Positions 44,604 through 53,924 of a stretch of DNA of 64,000 nt are shown one piece after another. The stretch covers positions 50,205-114,204 of the forward strand of contig NZ_NKHP01000015.1 of the NCBI RefSeq assembly GCF_014467235.1. The letters are read 5' to 3'. Origin of the DNA: Xenorhabdus indica. Its GTDB lineage: Bacteria > Pseudomonadota > Gammaproteobacteria > Enterobacterales > Enterobacteriaceae. The notes beneath the pieces are model-generated. The model was not told the origin of the DNA and ran no database searches. It worked only from the letters and a program-made list of their open reading frames with translations. The position numbers and the translations under genes are program-made. Numbering within the stretch: the stretch's first letter is position 1; every line of letters begins with the position of its first letter.

Positions 44604-46778
44604 ATGATAAAAAAACTTAATATTGCATGCAGTAACAATGTATGCGATTTTTTTAATAGTGAAAGAGAAACTATCAATATTAATGAAACTAATTTTATTG
44701 ATGTATCCGCTGTGGTTATTTCATTGGAAGATACATTAAATGGTGAATTAAAACGTATTGAAAAAACAGGTTATCCACTTCCTATTTATCTTGTCATATC
44801 ACCGGATGAATCTATACCGCCCAATCTTTTATCTCGTATTACTGGTATATTTCAACCAGAAAAAGGCAATGAAAAATTTTATGGGAAACAACTGGATAGA
44901 GAAGCAGAGAAATATGAAAACAACTTATTGCCTCCTTTTTTTGGTGCCATAATCCAATATGTTTCACAGGGTAATTCTGCCTTTGATTGCCCAGGACATC
45001 AAGGCGGACAATTTTTTCGCCGTCATCCCACTGGATTACAATTTTTCAATTATTTCGGTGAAAACTTGTTTCATTCAGATCTATGTAGCTCCGATGTTTT
45101 TATGGGAGATCTACTCACTCATGAAGGCGCGCCCTGCTCTGCCCAAAAGAATGCAGCGAAAGTCTTCAATGCTGACAAAACCTACTTTATCCTCAGCGGC
45201 ACTTCTTCTGCTAATAAGGTCGTATTGAATGCTTTATTAACTCCCGGTGATCTGGTGCTTTTCGATAGAAATAATCATAAATCTAATCACATCGGCGCTC
45301 TTATTCAGGCAGGAGCAACGCCCGTTTATCTGGAAACTGCCCGCAATCCATTTGGTCTGATTGGAGGTATAGATGCTCATTGCTTTGATGAAGATTATCT
45401 GCGTAACTTGATAAAAGAAGTTTCCCCTGAACGAGCAGAAGAAAAACGCCCAATTCGTCTGGCCATCATCCAATTGGGGACATATGACGGAACTGTCTAT
45501 AATGCCAGACAGGTCGTGGATAAAATTGGTCATCTTTGTGATTATATTTTGTTCGATTCTGCCTGGCTTGGTTACGAACAATTCATTCCGATGATGGCAA
45601 ATTATTCACCATTATTATTGGAACTTAATGAAAATGATCCCGGCATTCTGGTCACACAATCTGTCCACAAACAACAAGCCGGTTTCTCTCAGACATCACA
45701 GATCCATAAAAAAGATCGGCACATCAAAGGACAGCCACGTTATGTAAACCACAAACGGTTTAACCACGCCTTTATCGCCCATGCATCTACCAGCCCATTC
45801 TATCTTCTTTTTGCTGCCCTTGACGTCAACGCCAAGATACATGAAGGAGAAAGTGGCCGGCAAATGTGGATGGATTGCGTGAAAATTGGCATTGAAACAC
45901 GGAAATTGATCTTACAACAATGTCAACATATCAAACCGTTTATTCCAGATACCATCGATGGCTGTCATTGGGCGCATTATGATACAGATGAAATCGCAAA
46001 TAACCTGCGTTTCTTTGATTTTCTGCCGGGAGAAAAATGGCATTCATTTGAGAGTCATGACAAGCATCAATACTTTGTTGATCCTTGCAAACTTTTACTT
46101 ATCACTCCGGGAATTGATATCAATGTTGGAGAATACACTCAATTCGGTGTACCTGCGATTATTTTGGCATACTTCCTGCGCGAAAATGGTATCATTCCAG
46201 AAAAATGTGATTTGAATTCGATCCTGTTTGTGCTCACCCCTGCCGAAAATATGGCCAAAATGACCCACCTTGTCTCCCAACTTGCTCGTTTTGAGCACAT
46301 GTTGGAACAAAATGCCCCCTTAGAAATTATGTTACCTACACTCTATCGCACTTATAAAACACGCTATCTTAACTACACTATTCGCCAATTATGTCAGGAA
46401 ATGCATGATCTATATGTACGTAACAACGTCAAACAATTACAAAAAGAGATATTCCGAAAATCTCACTTTCCCAAAATAGCCATGAGTCCTCAACAAGCCA
46501 ATATTGAGTTTATCCGTAATAATGTGGAATTAATTCCCCTGCAAAATATTGACAAGAAAATTGCAGCAGAAGGTGCAATACCTTATCCCCCTGGCTTATG
46601 TTGTATCGTACCTGGTGAAATTTGGGGAGGTTCTGTATTAAGCTATTTTCTTACTTTGGAAGAATGTATCAATCAATTGCCAGGTTTCGAACAAAATTTG
46701 CAGGGGGTTTATTCCCAAAAAGAACCTGATGGCTCCACTCGTATTTATGGATACGCTATAAAACCCAAAACAAGCTAA
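44604..46778 (+). CDS. speF: Ornithine decarboxylase (SpeF/SpeC type)
   Basis: PLP enzyme converting ornithine to putrescine. It belongs to the large bacterial Orn/Lys/Arg decarboxylases. 724 residues: N-terminal wing domain (1-110), PLP core and C-terminal domain. The PLP lysine is K356 in VTQSVHKQQAGFSQTSQ. CPGHQGGQFFRRHP and DSAWLGYEQFIP are conserved. The N terminus (MIKKLNIACSN, INETNFIDVSA) is closer to SpeF, while parts of the C terminus (LQGVYSQKEPDG) resemble SpeC, so the symbol is tentative. There is no potE antiporter gene next to it, unlike the E. coli speF operon. Confidence 0.9.
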   Translation: MIKKLNIACSNNVCDFFNSERETININETNFIDVSAVVISLEDTLNGELKRIEKTGYPLPIYLVISPDESIPPNLLSRITGIFQPEKGNEKFYGKQLDREAEKYENNLLPPFFGAIIQYVSQGNSAFDCPGHQGGQFFRRHPTGLQFFNYFGENLFHSDLCSSDVFMGDLLTHEGAPCSAQKNAAKVFNADKTYFILSGTSSANKVVLNALLTPGDLVLFDRNNHKSNHIGALIQAGATPVYLETARNPFGLIGGIDAHCFDEDYLRNLIKEVSPERAEEKRPIRLAIIQLGTYDGTVYNARQVVDKIGHLCDYILFDSAWLGYEQFIPMMANYSPLLLELNENDPGILVTQSVHKQQAGFSQTSQIHKKDRHIKGQPRYVNHKRFNHAFIAHASTSPFYLLFAALDVNAKIHEGESGRQMWMDCVKIGIETRKLILQQCQHIKPFIPDTIDGCHWAHYDTDEIANNLRFFDFLPGEKWHSFESHDKHQYFVDPCKLLLITPGIDINVGEYTQFGVPAIILAYFLRENGIIPEKCDLNSILFVLTPAENMAKMTHLVSQLARFEHMLEQNAPLEIMLPTLYRTYKTRYLNYTIRQLCQEMHDLYVRNNVKQLQKEIFRKSHFPKIAMSPQQANIEFIRNNVELIPLQNIDKKIAAEGAIPYPPGLCCIVPGEIWGGSVLSYFLTLEECINQLPGFEQNLQGVYSQKEPDGSTRIYGYAIKPKTS

Positions 46779-46825
46779 ATTCACAAGGACACGATTATTT
46801 TCTGTCTGATTTATTATCATCCTGC

Positions 46826-46846
46826 GGTGGTCTGTGTATGACCACC
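46826..46846. terminator. Hairpin between convergent speF and unknown gene
   Basis: Perfect 7-bp stem ggtggtc/gaccacc with a 7-nt loop between the two stop codons. The T content after it is modest. Confidence 0.5.
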
Positions 46847-46879
46847 TTACTTAACTTTCGACATAATAAACCAAAGTCA

Positions 46880-47278
46880 CTATCTTTTTCTCAGTATAAA
46901 ATGAAATTTAGTGTTATCCACTTGATCAATGGCTAAGTCGAGCAGAGAGTTGGGCAATATCTTGATTTCGGTAATATCAATATGTCCCGAAGATGGATGA
47001 TAGTGAACATAAATAGTTCCAACCAGTGGATAACTGCCATTCTCTCTGTTCTGAATATAAATAGAACAGGTGATTCGATTACTACTCGCTATTGAAGGAA
47101 TGTGGGCATACTTGATGTCATTTCCGGTCTTAACCGAAGAAACCTTCAAATGATTAATACCTTCTGCATCAATCATCATCACATAATTACCGTCCTTAGC
47201 ATCAGTGGTATCTATCAAGCTCAGGCTGATAATAAAATTAGATTGCTGATAAAATACAATCTCACTTGTCTCAATCAC
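46880..47278 (-). CDS. Unknown protein, 132 residues
   Basis: I do not recognise this family. No signal peptide or membrane segment. The sequence alternates hydrophobic and polar residues (IVFYQQSNFIISLSLIDTT, YVMMIDAEG, TCSIYIQNRENG, TIYVHYHPSSG), which suggests an all-beta fold. It ends KFHFILRKR. I placed the start at the GTG at 47278 because aggggag stands five bases before it. The frame is open to a TTG at 47320. It stands alone between speF and the deformylase gene, in AT-rich DNA. It could be a lectin-like or inclusion-body-like accessory protein, but nothing in the sequence shows it. Confidence 0.6.
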   Translation of the reverse strand: MIETSEIVFYQQSNFIISLSLIDTTDAKDGNYVMMIDAEGINHLKVSSVKTGNDIKYAHIPSIASSNRITCSIYIQNRENGSYPLVGTIYVHYHPSSGHIDITEIKILPNSLLDLAIDQVDNTKFHFILRKR

Positions 47279-47548
47279 AATAACTCCCCTGTTTATTTCA
47301 CCATCTAAACAATCACTCAAAAACCAAAACCATTTTATTGCTGCGATGGTTCAAAACTGTACAAAATACTGCATAAAATTATGCAGTATTATTGTGCTTA
47401 GCAATGTAGTTTGAAATCTATTAGTATAGATTTTAAACCTTTTATATATATTTATAATTAATAATTTAAATAATAACAATATATAAATCACATTATTTAA
47501 TAGTCTTAAAATGAAACTAAAGATACTATTTTCACTGGTAACAATCAG

Positions 47549-48055
47549 TTAGTTTTCTCTGCTATTCAAATACTTTTTCACTTTTTTCAGCGCCATCTGT
47601 CTTTTTAATGGCGATAAGTAATCGATAAAGATAATACCATGCAGGTGGTCAATTTCATGTTGCATAACGATAGACAAAAAATCTTCACTTGTCACTGTAA
47701 TCGCTTTACCATGCCGATCCAGAGCTTCCACCTTTACTTTTTCAAATCGCTCTACGTCTGCGTAATATCCGGGAATAGATAAGCATCCTTCTTGATTTAC
47801 AGACCGACGCTCTTTTTCAACGATTTTAGGGTTAATTAAAACCAGAGGTTGATTGCGTTCCGGCGAAATATCAATGACTAACACAGCCTCTTTTCTTCCC
47901 ACTTGAGGAGCTGCCAACCCAATACCATTACCCGTGTCATACATTGTTTCCAACATATCATCAATCAGAGTTTGGACATCCTCTACATCAGTGACATCAA
48001 CGCATTTCTGCTTCAATCTTTCATCAGGAATTGTGAGTATATCTAAAACAGCCAT
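47549..48055 (-). CDS. def: Peptide deformylase, solitary copy
   Basis: Metallo-enzyme that removes the formyl group from nascent proteins. 168 residues. All three motifs are present: GIGLAAPQVG, EGCLSIPG and the metal site QHEIDHLHG. The start at 48055 (MAVLDILTIPDERL) sits seven bases after aggaga. An ATG two codons earlier is too close to it. It is not in the standard def-fmt operon, so it is probably a second copy. Extra deformylases can protect against deformylase inhibitors. Confidence 0.92.
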   Translation of the reverse strand: MAVLDILTIPDERLKQKCVDVTDVEDVQTLIDDMLETMYDTGNGIGLAAPQVGRKEAVLVIDISPERNQPLVLINPKIVEKERRSVNQEGCLSIPGYYADVERFEKVKVEALDRHGKAITVTSEDFLSIVMQHEIDHLHGIIFIDYLSPLKRQMALKKVKKYLNSREN

Positions 48056-48175
48056 AACCATTCTCCTTTATTCACGAAGCGGCTAAAACACCTCTTACGT
48101 CTGATTCAGAAAAAGTAGTATCTCTTCCCATCCAGATGGATTGAAAAATACTTTACCACTAAAAGGCAAGCACGC

Positions 48176-48212
48176 TATACCCAATGGATTTCAAGATAGA
48201 AGATACAGGCAA
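48176..48212. repeat. Dispersed intergenic repeat, left-end remnant
   Basis: tatacccaatggatttcaag is the left end of the same repeat whose right end occurs at 1-28 and 44045-44084. The rest is degenerate. Confidence 0.5.
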
Positions 48213-48242
48213 TTTTAATTAATATCGGTAAATTATAGTGAT

Positions 48243-48273
48243 AAAAAATGCCAACCGAGAAACCCGGCCGGCA
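48243..48273 (-). terminator. Terminator of the CBS/CGL operon
   Basis: Minus strand: an 8-bp stem gccggccg/cggttggc (two G-U pairs), 7-nt loop, then ATTTTTT. It lies 42 bp after the gamma-lyase stop. Confidence 0.8.
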
Positions 48274-48314
48274 TACGATTTTTTATTTACTTATATTGTA
48301 ACATTATATTTTTT

Positions 48315-49469
48315 CTACAGATTTGCTGTTTCCAATGCTTGTGATAAGTCAGCAATCAAATCATCTACATTTTCAATGCCTACTGAGATACGGATTAATT
48401 GTGGTGTGATACCTGCCGCCAGACGTTTTTCCAACGGAATTGAAGCATGGGTCATCGTAAATGGCTGACCAATCAAACTTTCTACGCCTCCCAAACTTTC
48501 TGCCAACGTAAATAATTTCAGAGCCTTAATTACCCTATTCGTATAACCATAATCACCTTTCAGCACGATAGAAATCATGCCACCAAACCCTTTCATCTGC
48601 CGTTTCGCCAGTTCATGCTGAGGATGAGCGATAAGACCGGGATAAAAAACTTTTTCTACCTGTGGTTGTTGCTCTAACCAATGAGCAATCTTCTCTGCGT
48701 TGCTGATATGTCGCTCCATACGCAGGGCCAATGTCCGTATTCCACGCAGAACAAGAAAACTACTAAAAGGATCAAGAATTCCGCCAATCGAATTTTGCAA
48801 AAAAGCAACCTGCTCTGCCAGTTCAGGATTATCACCTACCACCGCAAGCCCTGCGACAACATCCGAATGGCCGTTCAGATATTTAGTCGCAGAGTGAACA
48901 ACAACATCAAACCCTAAATCAAGCGGACGTTGAATATAAGGCGAAGCGAATGTATTGTCCGCAACACTGATAATCTTATGGCGTTGAGCTATCCAGGCAA
49001 TCGCCGCTAAATCAGCCAGTTTGAGTAGTGGATTTGTGGGTGTTTCAACCCAAATCATTCGGGTATCTGGTTGAATGGCCGCTTCCAATGCCTCAATATC
49101 TCCCGCTTCAACATAGGTGACGCGCAAACCAGCCGTCCGGCGACGTACTTTTTCCAGCAGACGATAAGTTCCGCCATACAGATCATCTACGGCAACAATA
49201 TGACTGTCTTTATCCAGCAATTCCAGAATAGTCGAACTGGCCGCCAGGCCAGAGCCAAAAGCATAACCCCGGCTACCATTTTCCAGCTCAGCAATTGCAC
49301 GCTCCAAAGCATCACGTGTAGGATTCCCACTGCGGGAATACTCATACCCTGTATGCTGACCCGGTGCTGGTTGTGCATAAGTGGATGTAGCATAAATTGC
49401 AGGCATTACAGCACCAGTATGGTCAGGGATATAACCAGCATGAACGCTTTTAGTATCAAATTTAGTCAT
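48315..49469 (-). CDS. Cystathionine gamma-lyase/synthase family PLP enzyme
   Basis: Cys/Met metabolism PLP enzyme, 384 residues. The PLP lysine is in VVHSATKYLNGHSDVVAG. YEYSRSGNPTRDALE, GSGLAASSTI, VADNTFASPY and the C-terminal SLGGVESLI are family hallmarks. The ATG at 49469 (MTKFDTKSVHAGY) has aggaa eight bases before it. A frame 14 codons longer overlaps the previous gene. Pairing with cystathionine beta-synthase, 20 bp upstream, points to cystathionine gamma-lyase in reverse transsulfuration (cystathionine to cysteine), not MetB. The family does not allow certainty from sequence alone. Confidence 0.9.
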   Translation of the reverse strand: MTKFDTKSVHAGYIPDHTGAVMPAIYATSTYAQPAPGQHTGYEYSRSGNPTRDALERAIAELENGSRGYAFGSGLAASSTILELLDKDSHIVAVDDLYGGTYRLLEKVRRRTAGLRVTYVEAGDIEALEAAIQPDTRMIWVETPTNPLLKLADLAAIAWIAQRHKIISVADNTFASPYIQRPLDLGFDVVVHSATKYLNGHSDVVAGLAVVGDNPELAEQVAFLQNSIGGILDPFSSFLVLRGIRTLALRMERHISNAEKIAHWLEQQPQVEKVFYPGLIAHPQHELAKRQMKGFGGMISIVLKGDYGYTNRVIKALKLFTLAESLGGVESLIGQPFTMTHASIPLEKRLAAGITPQLIRISVGIENVDDLIADLSQALETANL

Positions 49470-49489
49470 TAATTTATTCCTGAAAGAGG

Positions 49490-50860
49490 TTAATTGAGTT
49501 GTTGACGCCATGCGTTCAGCACATCCGTACGAGTAACAAGGCCGATGAAGTGATTACCATCATCAACAATCAGCGCTACATGACCCGCATCAAAAGTCGC
49601 AACCAACTGCTCTAATGGCGCTTTTTTATGAAGAGTATTAACCTGACTGGTCATTGCCTGACTGACAGGCAAAGAGAAATTACGGGAATTAGCCTGAATA
49701 GCATGCATTAAATCCCACTCATCTATGATGCCGACAACTTGCTCATTATCGAGCACAGGGAGCTGTGAAATGTCATACAACCGCATTCGTCCATGAGCAA
49801 TTTGCAAGGTATCCTGTGGAGAAACAAAAACCGTCGCACCATCCCGGTAACGATACGTTACATAATCGCTTAAATCGTTTTCTTTCTGCTGTGAACGCAA
49901 TCCCTGCTCCAATAACCAATAGTCATTGAACATTTTGGACAAATATTTATTGCCACTGTCACAAGCTAAAGTCACCACCCGTTTTGGTGCTTTTTGCGCA
50001 CGACAATAGCGTAAAGCAGCCGCCAATAACGTACCTGAAGAAGAGCCAGCCAGGATACCTTCCTGTAACAGCAACTTTCTTGCACAAGAAAATGCTTCTG
50101 CATCCATGATCCGGTAAGCATGACGAATCTGGGAGAAATCCCCAAGCGGAGGGATAAAATCCTCCCCAATACCTTCGACAAACCAACTTCCTGCTTCATC
50201 GTAGTGGCCGTATTCAACGTAATCAGCCAGAATAGAACCTTTGGGATCAGCAAGAACAAATTCAGTATTAGGAGAAACTTCTTTGAAGTATTGGCTTAAG
50301 CCGCCCAATGTTCCACCAGAGCCGACTCCCACAACCACCGCATCCACGTCATGTTCCATTTGCTGCCATATTTCAGGGCCAGTCGTTGTCGTATGGGCCA
50401 GCGAATTCGAAAAGTTATTGAACTGATCGATATAATAGGCTCCGCTGATTTCCTTTGACAAACGTAAGGCATAATCCTGGTAGTATTCCGGGTGTCCTTT
50501 ACACACATCAGAACGTGTCAAACGAACATCCGTCCCTAGTGCTCTCAGGTGATATATTTTCTCCCTGCTCATCTTATCCGGTACAACCAGAATCAGCTTA
50601 TAGCCTTTCATAGCAGCAACCAGCGCCAACCCGATACCAGTATTACCCGCTGTAGCTTCAATGATAGTGCCACCAGGCTTTAGCAAACCCTGCTTTTCCG
50701 CCTGCTCAATCATTGAGAGTGCAACTCTGTCTTTAATAGAACCACCTGGATTTTGGTTTTCTAACTTAATAAATAACTGACATGGGCCAGTGTCCAGATG
50801 GGTCAGTTCCAGTAATGGTGTATTTCCAATCAGTTCCAGAACCGAACGTGGTGCTGACAT
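49490..50860 (-). CDS. Cystathionine beta-synthase with CBS domains
   Basis: PLP enzyme joining homocysteine and serine to cystathionine. 456 residues. The catalytic part has the PLP lysine in NPGGSIKDRVAL, EATAGNTGIGLAL and the phosphate loop GVGSGGTLGG. The last 120 residues form a pair of CBS domains (VSPQDTLQIAHGRMRL, PVLDNEQVVGIIDEWD, VALIVDDGNHFIGLVTRTD) that usually bind adenosyl ligands. No N-terminal haem domain. First gene of a two-gene operon with the gamma-lyase. E. coli lacks this pathway. Confidence 0.93.
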   Translation of the reverse strand: MSAPRSVLELIGNTPLLELTHLDTGPCQLFIKLENQNPGGSIKDRVALSMIEQAEKQGLLKPGGTIIEATAGNTGIGLALVAAMKGYKLILVVPDKMSREKIYHLRALGTDVRLTRSDVCKGHPEYYQDYALRLSKEISGAYYIDQFNNFSNSLAHTTTTGPEIWQQMEHDVDAVVVGVGSGGTLGGLSQYFKEVSPNTEFVLADPKGSILADYVEYGHYDEAGSWFVEGIGEDFIPPLGDFSQIRHAYRIMDAEAFSCARKLLLQEGILAGSSSGTLLAAALRYCRAQKAPKRVVTLACDSGNKYLSKMFNDYWLLEQGLRSQQKENDLSDYVTYRYRDGATVFVSPQDTLQIAHGRMRLYDISQLPVLDNEQVVGIIDEWDLMHAIQANSRNFSLPVSQAMTSQVNTLHKKAPLEQLVATFDAGHVALIVDDGNHFIGLVTRTDVLNAWRQQLN

Positions 50861-51147
50861 ATTAGCCTCTTAATATTCAGTAATATTTAAAAATAATACT
50901 TACAGATTAATAAAGGATAACGCTGCATAGCGGCAGATTTAAAAGAACAAATCAAAACTATATATAACAAAATGTAATTAATTTCTGGCTAAAAACATAA
51001 CGCGATCAAATTCCCAGAAATTCTGTCAGAATGATATACGCTTAAATTATCCCTTTTATACTTTTTATGCTGCAAGATATTCGAATTGCAGTATGTCAGA
51101 GATATGCATAATACACACAGCCAACAATGATAAAGAGGAAATAGATT

Positions 51148-52068
51148 ATGTATAACATAACATTATCCAGAGAAGCCCAATTGGCATCATTAATACTGTA
51201 CGCAGCAGATATGAACATACAATATTACAATAATCCAACTCCTCCTCCTGACCCGCGTATAGAAAAAGATGGCTGGAAACTTGTCGGTTATATTAGTGGT
51301 AATGATCTGTCCTTCTCTGTAGATCCAAAAACTAATAAGCAATTTTTAATTATGTTGCCTGTTAGTGTCTGTTATGGATATATCGCAGAGAATAAAAAAA
51401 CGCCAAAAGAGTATGTTATTGTTATTCGCGGGACAGATATTTCAAACCTATTTGAAGCTCTACATGATCTTGTTCCTGTTTTCACCTCACCATGGGCAGA
51501 TACTCCGGAACAAAAAGTCAGTATCGGTTTCTATAGCATTTATAATTCATTAAAACTTAATATTGTTGATCCTGAATATAAAGGTGATCTCCAATATCTC
51601 AGATTCTGCAACGCAATTGCACAATTCATCGGAATCAACACGCCATATACCATACTTGGTCATAGCCTTGGCGCTACCATTGCTGCTTATCTTATGAGAG
51701 ATATTCCGTTACTTGGTGATAAACATAAAGCCTGTTTATTCGCCAGCCCAAAACCGGGAAACCATGAATTTGTTACCTATATTGACCACCATTTCTCCAA
51801 TTATGCAGTCTTCAACTACGAAAAAGATCTGGTTCCCCATCTTCCCCTGCATATTCCACTCATACTGGAATATGAATCCCTGTCAAAAGTGACCTTACTC
51901 AAACCACCAGATGGCCTGAACATAGCTGACAGTTTGGGATGTAATCATTATTTAGCCAGTTACATTGCAATATTGGATCCAAATCAATTCAGGCACCTGA
52001 TCTTAGAATCTAAAACTCCAGATTCAGAAAAGCATAAAATGGTATCGTCTTGCATCTCATTAACATAA
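51148..52068 (+). CDS. Class 3 lipase family protein
   Basis: Alpha/beta hydrolase of the Lipase_3 type. 306 residues. The nucleophile elbow GHSLG has Ser173. Asp227 (NYEKDLVPHLP) and His267 (LGCNHYLASY) complete a likely triad in the right order and spacing. VIVIRGTD, the strand before the oxyanion region, and FASPKPGNHEF are also family features. There is no signal peptide, so export, if any, would not use Sec alone. A good ribosome binding site (agagga) precedes the ATG. Followed after 64 bp by a small exported protein. Secreted lipases are typical virulence and nutrition factors of entomopathogens. Confidence 0.88.
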   Translation: MYNITLSREAQLASLILYAADMNIQYYNNPTPPPDPRIEKDGWKLVGYISGNDLSFSVDPKTNKQFLIMLPVSVCYGYIAENKKTPKEYVIVIRGTDISNLFEALHDLVPVFTSPWADTPEQKVSIGFYSIYNSLKLNIVDPEYKGDLQYLRFCNAIAQFIGINTPYTILGHSLGATIAAYLMRDIPLLGDKHKACLFASPKPGNHEFVTYIDHHFSNYAVFNYEKDLVPHLPLHIPLILEYESLSKVTLLKPPDGLNIADSLGCNHYLASYIAILDPNQFRHLILESKTPDSEKHKMVSSCISLT

Positions 52069-52132
52069 TCATCTAATAAAATAACAATAGGCAACTGATT
52101 GATATAAAAACCTAATAAACAGGAGAAGAAAA

Positions 52133-52588
52133 ATGAGAGGGCGTGGTTACACATACAGAACAATACTGATATTACTGACAAGTTTTCTGTTCAGCCCGAT
52201 CTTACGGGCACAAGGGGAAACTCATTTGTTATTCCACATGGGATTGGGAGCTAATGGAAAATTCTTTGTGGGAGGAACACTGCAAAATAAAGGTGATCAA
52301 CCTGTAGCAGGTGGTTACCTGGCGATTTTGCCTCTTAATATTCAATGTGAACCACAATCCCTGATCGTGTACTCATTTGATTCCCTGGCCCCTGAGGAAA
52401 AAAAGACATTTCGCATTCCTGTAGATACCCCGCTCAGTAGTTATCATTTAATGGGTTTTGTGGCTTATGATGACATGGGTTTTTCTCTTCCCACTGTGGA
52501 TGAAACAGCCAAAATCATCAAAGATCGTGAACCCAATGAACGTAAGGCATGCCAGTTGGCACGAGAAACAAAAGTTACTCATAAATGA
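52133..52588 (+). CDS. Small exported protein next to the lipase
   Basis: 151 residues. A signal peptide is clear: Arg-rich start, hydrophobic TILILLTSFLFSPIL, cleavage likely after about residue 26. The mature part looks beta-rich (KFFVGGTLQNKGDQPVAGGYLAILP, then IVYSFDSLAPEEKKTFRIP), reminiscent of an immunoglobulin-like or DUF4354-like fold, with only two Cys. aggaga precedes the ATG. Its close position after the lipase suggests a periplasmic helper, inhibitor or immunity partner, but no family is recognised. Confidence 0.7.
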   Translation: MRGRGYTYRTILILLTSFLFSPILRAQGETHLLFHMGLGANGKFFVGGTLQNKGDQPVAGGYLAILPLNIQCEPQSLIVYSFDSLAPEEKKTFRIPVDTPLSSYHLMGFVAYDDMGFSLPTVDETAKIIKDREPNERKACQLARETKVTHK

Positions 52589-52683
52589 AGAAAATGCAGA
52601 AGATACTCCACACTCATTAAATTTTTAAAATTATGGGAGGAATATAAGTGTTATATCCTATTGCGATTGAAATTGGTGTTGCG

Positions 52684-52704
52684 AACCACGCTTACAGCGT
52701 GGTT
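52684..52704. terminator. Hairpin between convergent small exported gene and galE
   Basis: Perfect 9-bp stem aaccacgct/agcgtggtt with a 3-nt loop. No T run follows, so termination strength is uncertain. Confidence 0.45.
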
Positions 52705-52736
52705 ATGCCCTCTGTACTTGATGCTAATTCGATGTG

Positions 52737-53756
52737 TTATCCGGCCTTATAACCATTGGGATTCCGTGACTGCCAACGCCATGCATCATGGGTCATTTCT
52801 ACAATGGTACGGCTTGCTTTCCAGCCCAGTTCACGTTCAGCTTTCTCCGGGCTTGACCAACATTCAGCAATATCTCCCGGACGACGTGGGCAAATTTCAT
52901 AAGGAACAGACTTACCACATGCCTGACCGAATGCTTCCACCATTTCCAATACACTCGTTCCTTTGCCAGTTCCCAAGTTGTAGATATGCAAACCTGATTT
53001 CCTGCCAACTGCATTCAATGCCGCAATATGTCCATCAGCTAAGTCAATGACATGGATATAATCACGGACGCCTGTTCCATCCGGTGTAGGATAATCATTA
53101 CCATAAACAGACAGTTTTTCCCGGCGCCCTACCGCCACTTGGGCGATATACGGCATTAAATTATTAGGAATGCCTTGCGGATCTTCTCCCATCGTACCAG
53201 AAGGGTGTGCCCCGACTGGGTTGAAATAGCGTAGTAATACCACTGACCCGTCATTTTCCGCATGATGGAAATCAGACAGGCAACGTTCCACCATATATTT
53301 ACTTGTGCCATAAGGATTTGTGGTATTACCCACCGCAGATTGCTCTGTGATAGGCACAATCGCAGGATCGCCATACACAGTTGCCGATGAGCTGAAAATG
53401 ATGCTTTTCACACCTGCTTTGTGCATGCTACGCACCAATACCAGCGTTCCATTAACATTATTATCATAATATTCAAGCGGTTTTGCGACTGATTCCCCAA
53501 CTGCTTTCAAGCCAGCAAAGTGGATAACTGACTCAATTGAGTGACGGGAGAAAACAGAATCCAGGAATGCTTCATCACGAATATCACCTTCGTAAAACAG
53601 CGGCTTGACACCAGTCAGTGCTTCAATACGGTTCAAAACCTCACAATTAGAATTACACAGATTATCGACAATAATCGGCGTCATTCCCGCTTCAATCATC
53701 TGGACACAGGTATGGCTGCCAATGTACCCCATTCCACCTGTCACTAATATTTCCAC
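52737..53756 (-). CDS. galE: GalE, UDP-glucose 4-epimerase
   Basis: NAD-dependent SDR enzyme interconverting UDP-glucose and UDP-galactose for sugar use and surface polysaccharides. 339 residues from the GTG at 53756 (MEILVTGGMGYIGSH), which has agagg five bases before it. An ATG 13 codons earlier adds residues not found in the family. It has the Rossmann motif TGGMGYIG, SSSATVYGD, the catalytic Tyr-Lys pair NPYGTSKYMVE and LRYFNPVGAHPSG. It is not in a gal operon here. Confidence 0.95.
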   Translation of the reverse strand: MEILVTGGMGYIGSHTCVQMIEAGMTPIIVDNLCNSNCEVLNRIEALTGVKPLFYEGDIRDEAFLDSVFSRHSIESVIHFAGLKAVGESVAKPLEYYDNNVNGTLVLVRSMHKAGVKSIIFSSSATVYGDPAIVPITEQSAVGNTTNPYGTSKYMVERCLSDFHHAENDGSVVLLRYFNPVGAHPSGTMGEDPQGIPNNLMPYIAQVAVGRREKLSVYGNDYPTPDGTGVRDYIHVIDLADGHIAALNAVGRKSGLHIYNLGTGKGTSVLEMVEAFGQACGKSVPYEICPRRPGDIAECWSSPEKAERELGWKASRTIVEMTHDAWRWQSRNPNGYKAG

Positions 53757-53924
53757 ATTTACCTCTTTTTCAATTAGACTGATTAAAACATCCATACAAT
53801 CAACAGAATAATATCGCTTTTCAGCTTCTTATCGATATAAATAGCTTTCATAATAATGATACACTCATTTTTCTCACTCCCGGTTGTTGTCCTAATGAAA
53901 ATGCGGTCATAAATCCTTCAACGC

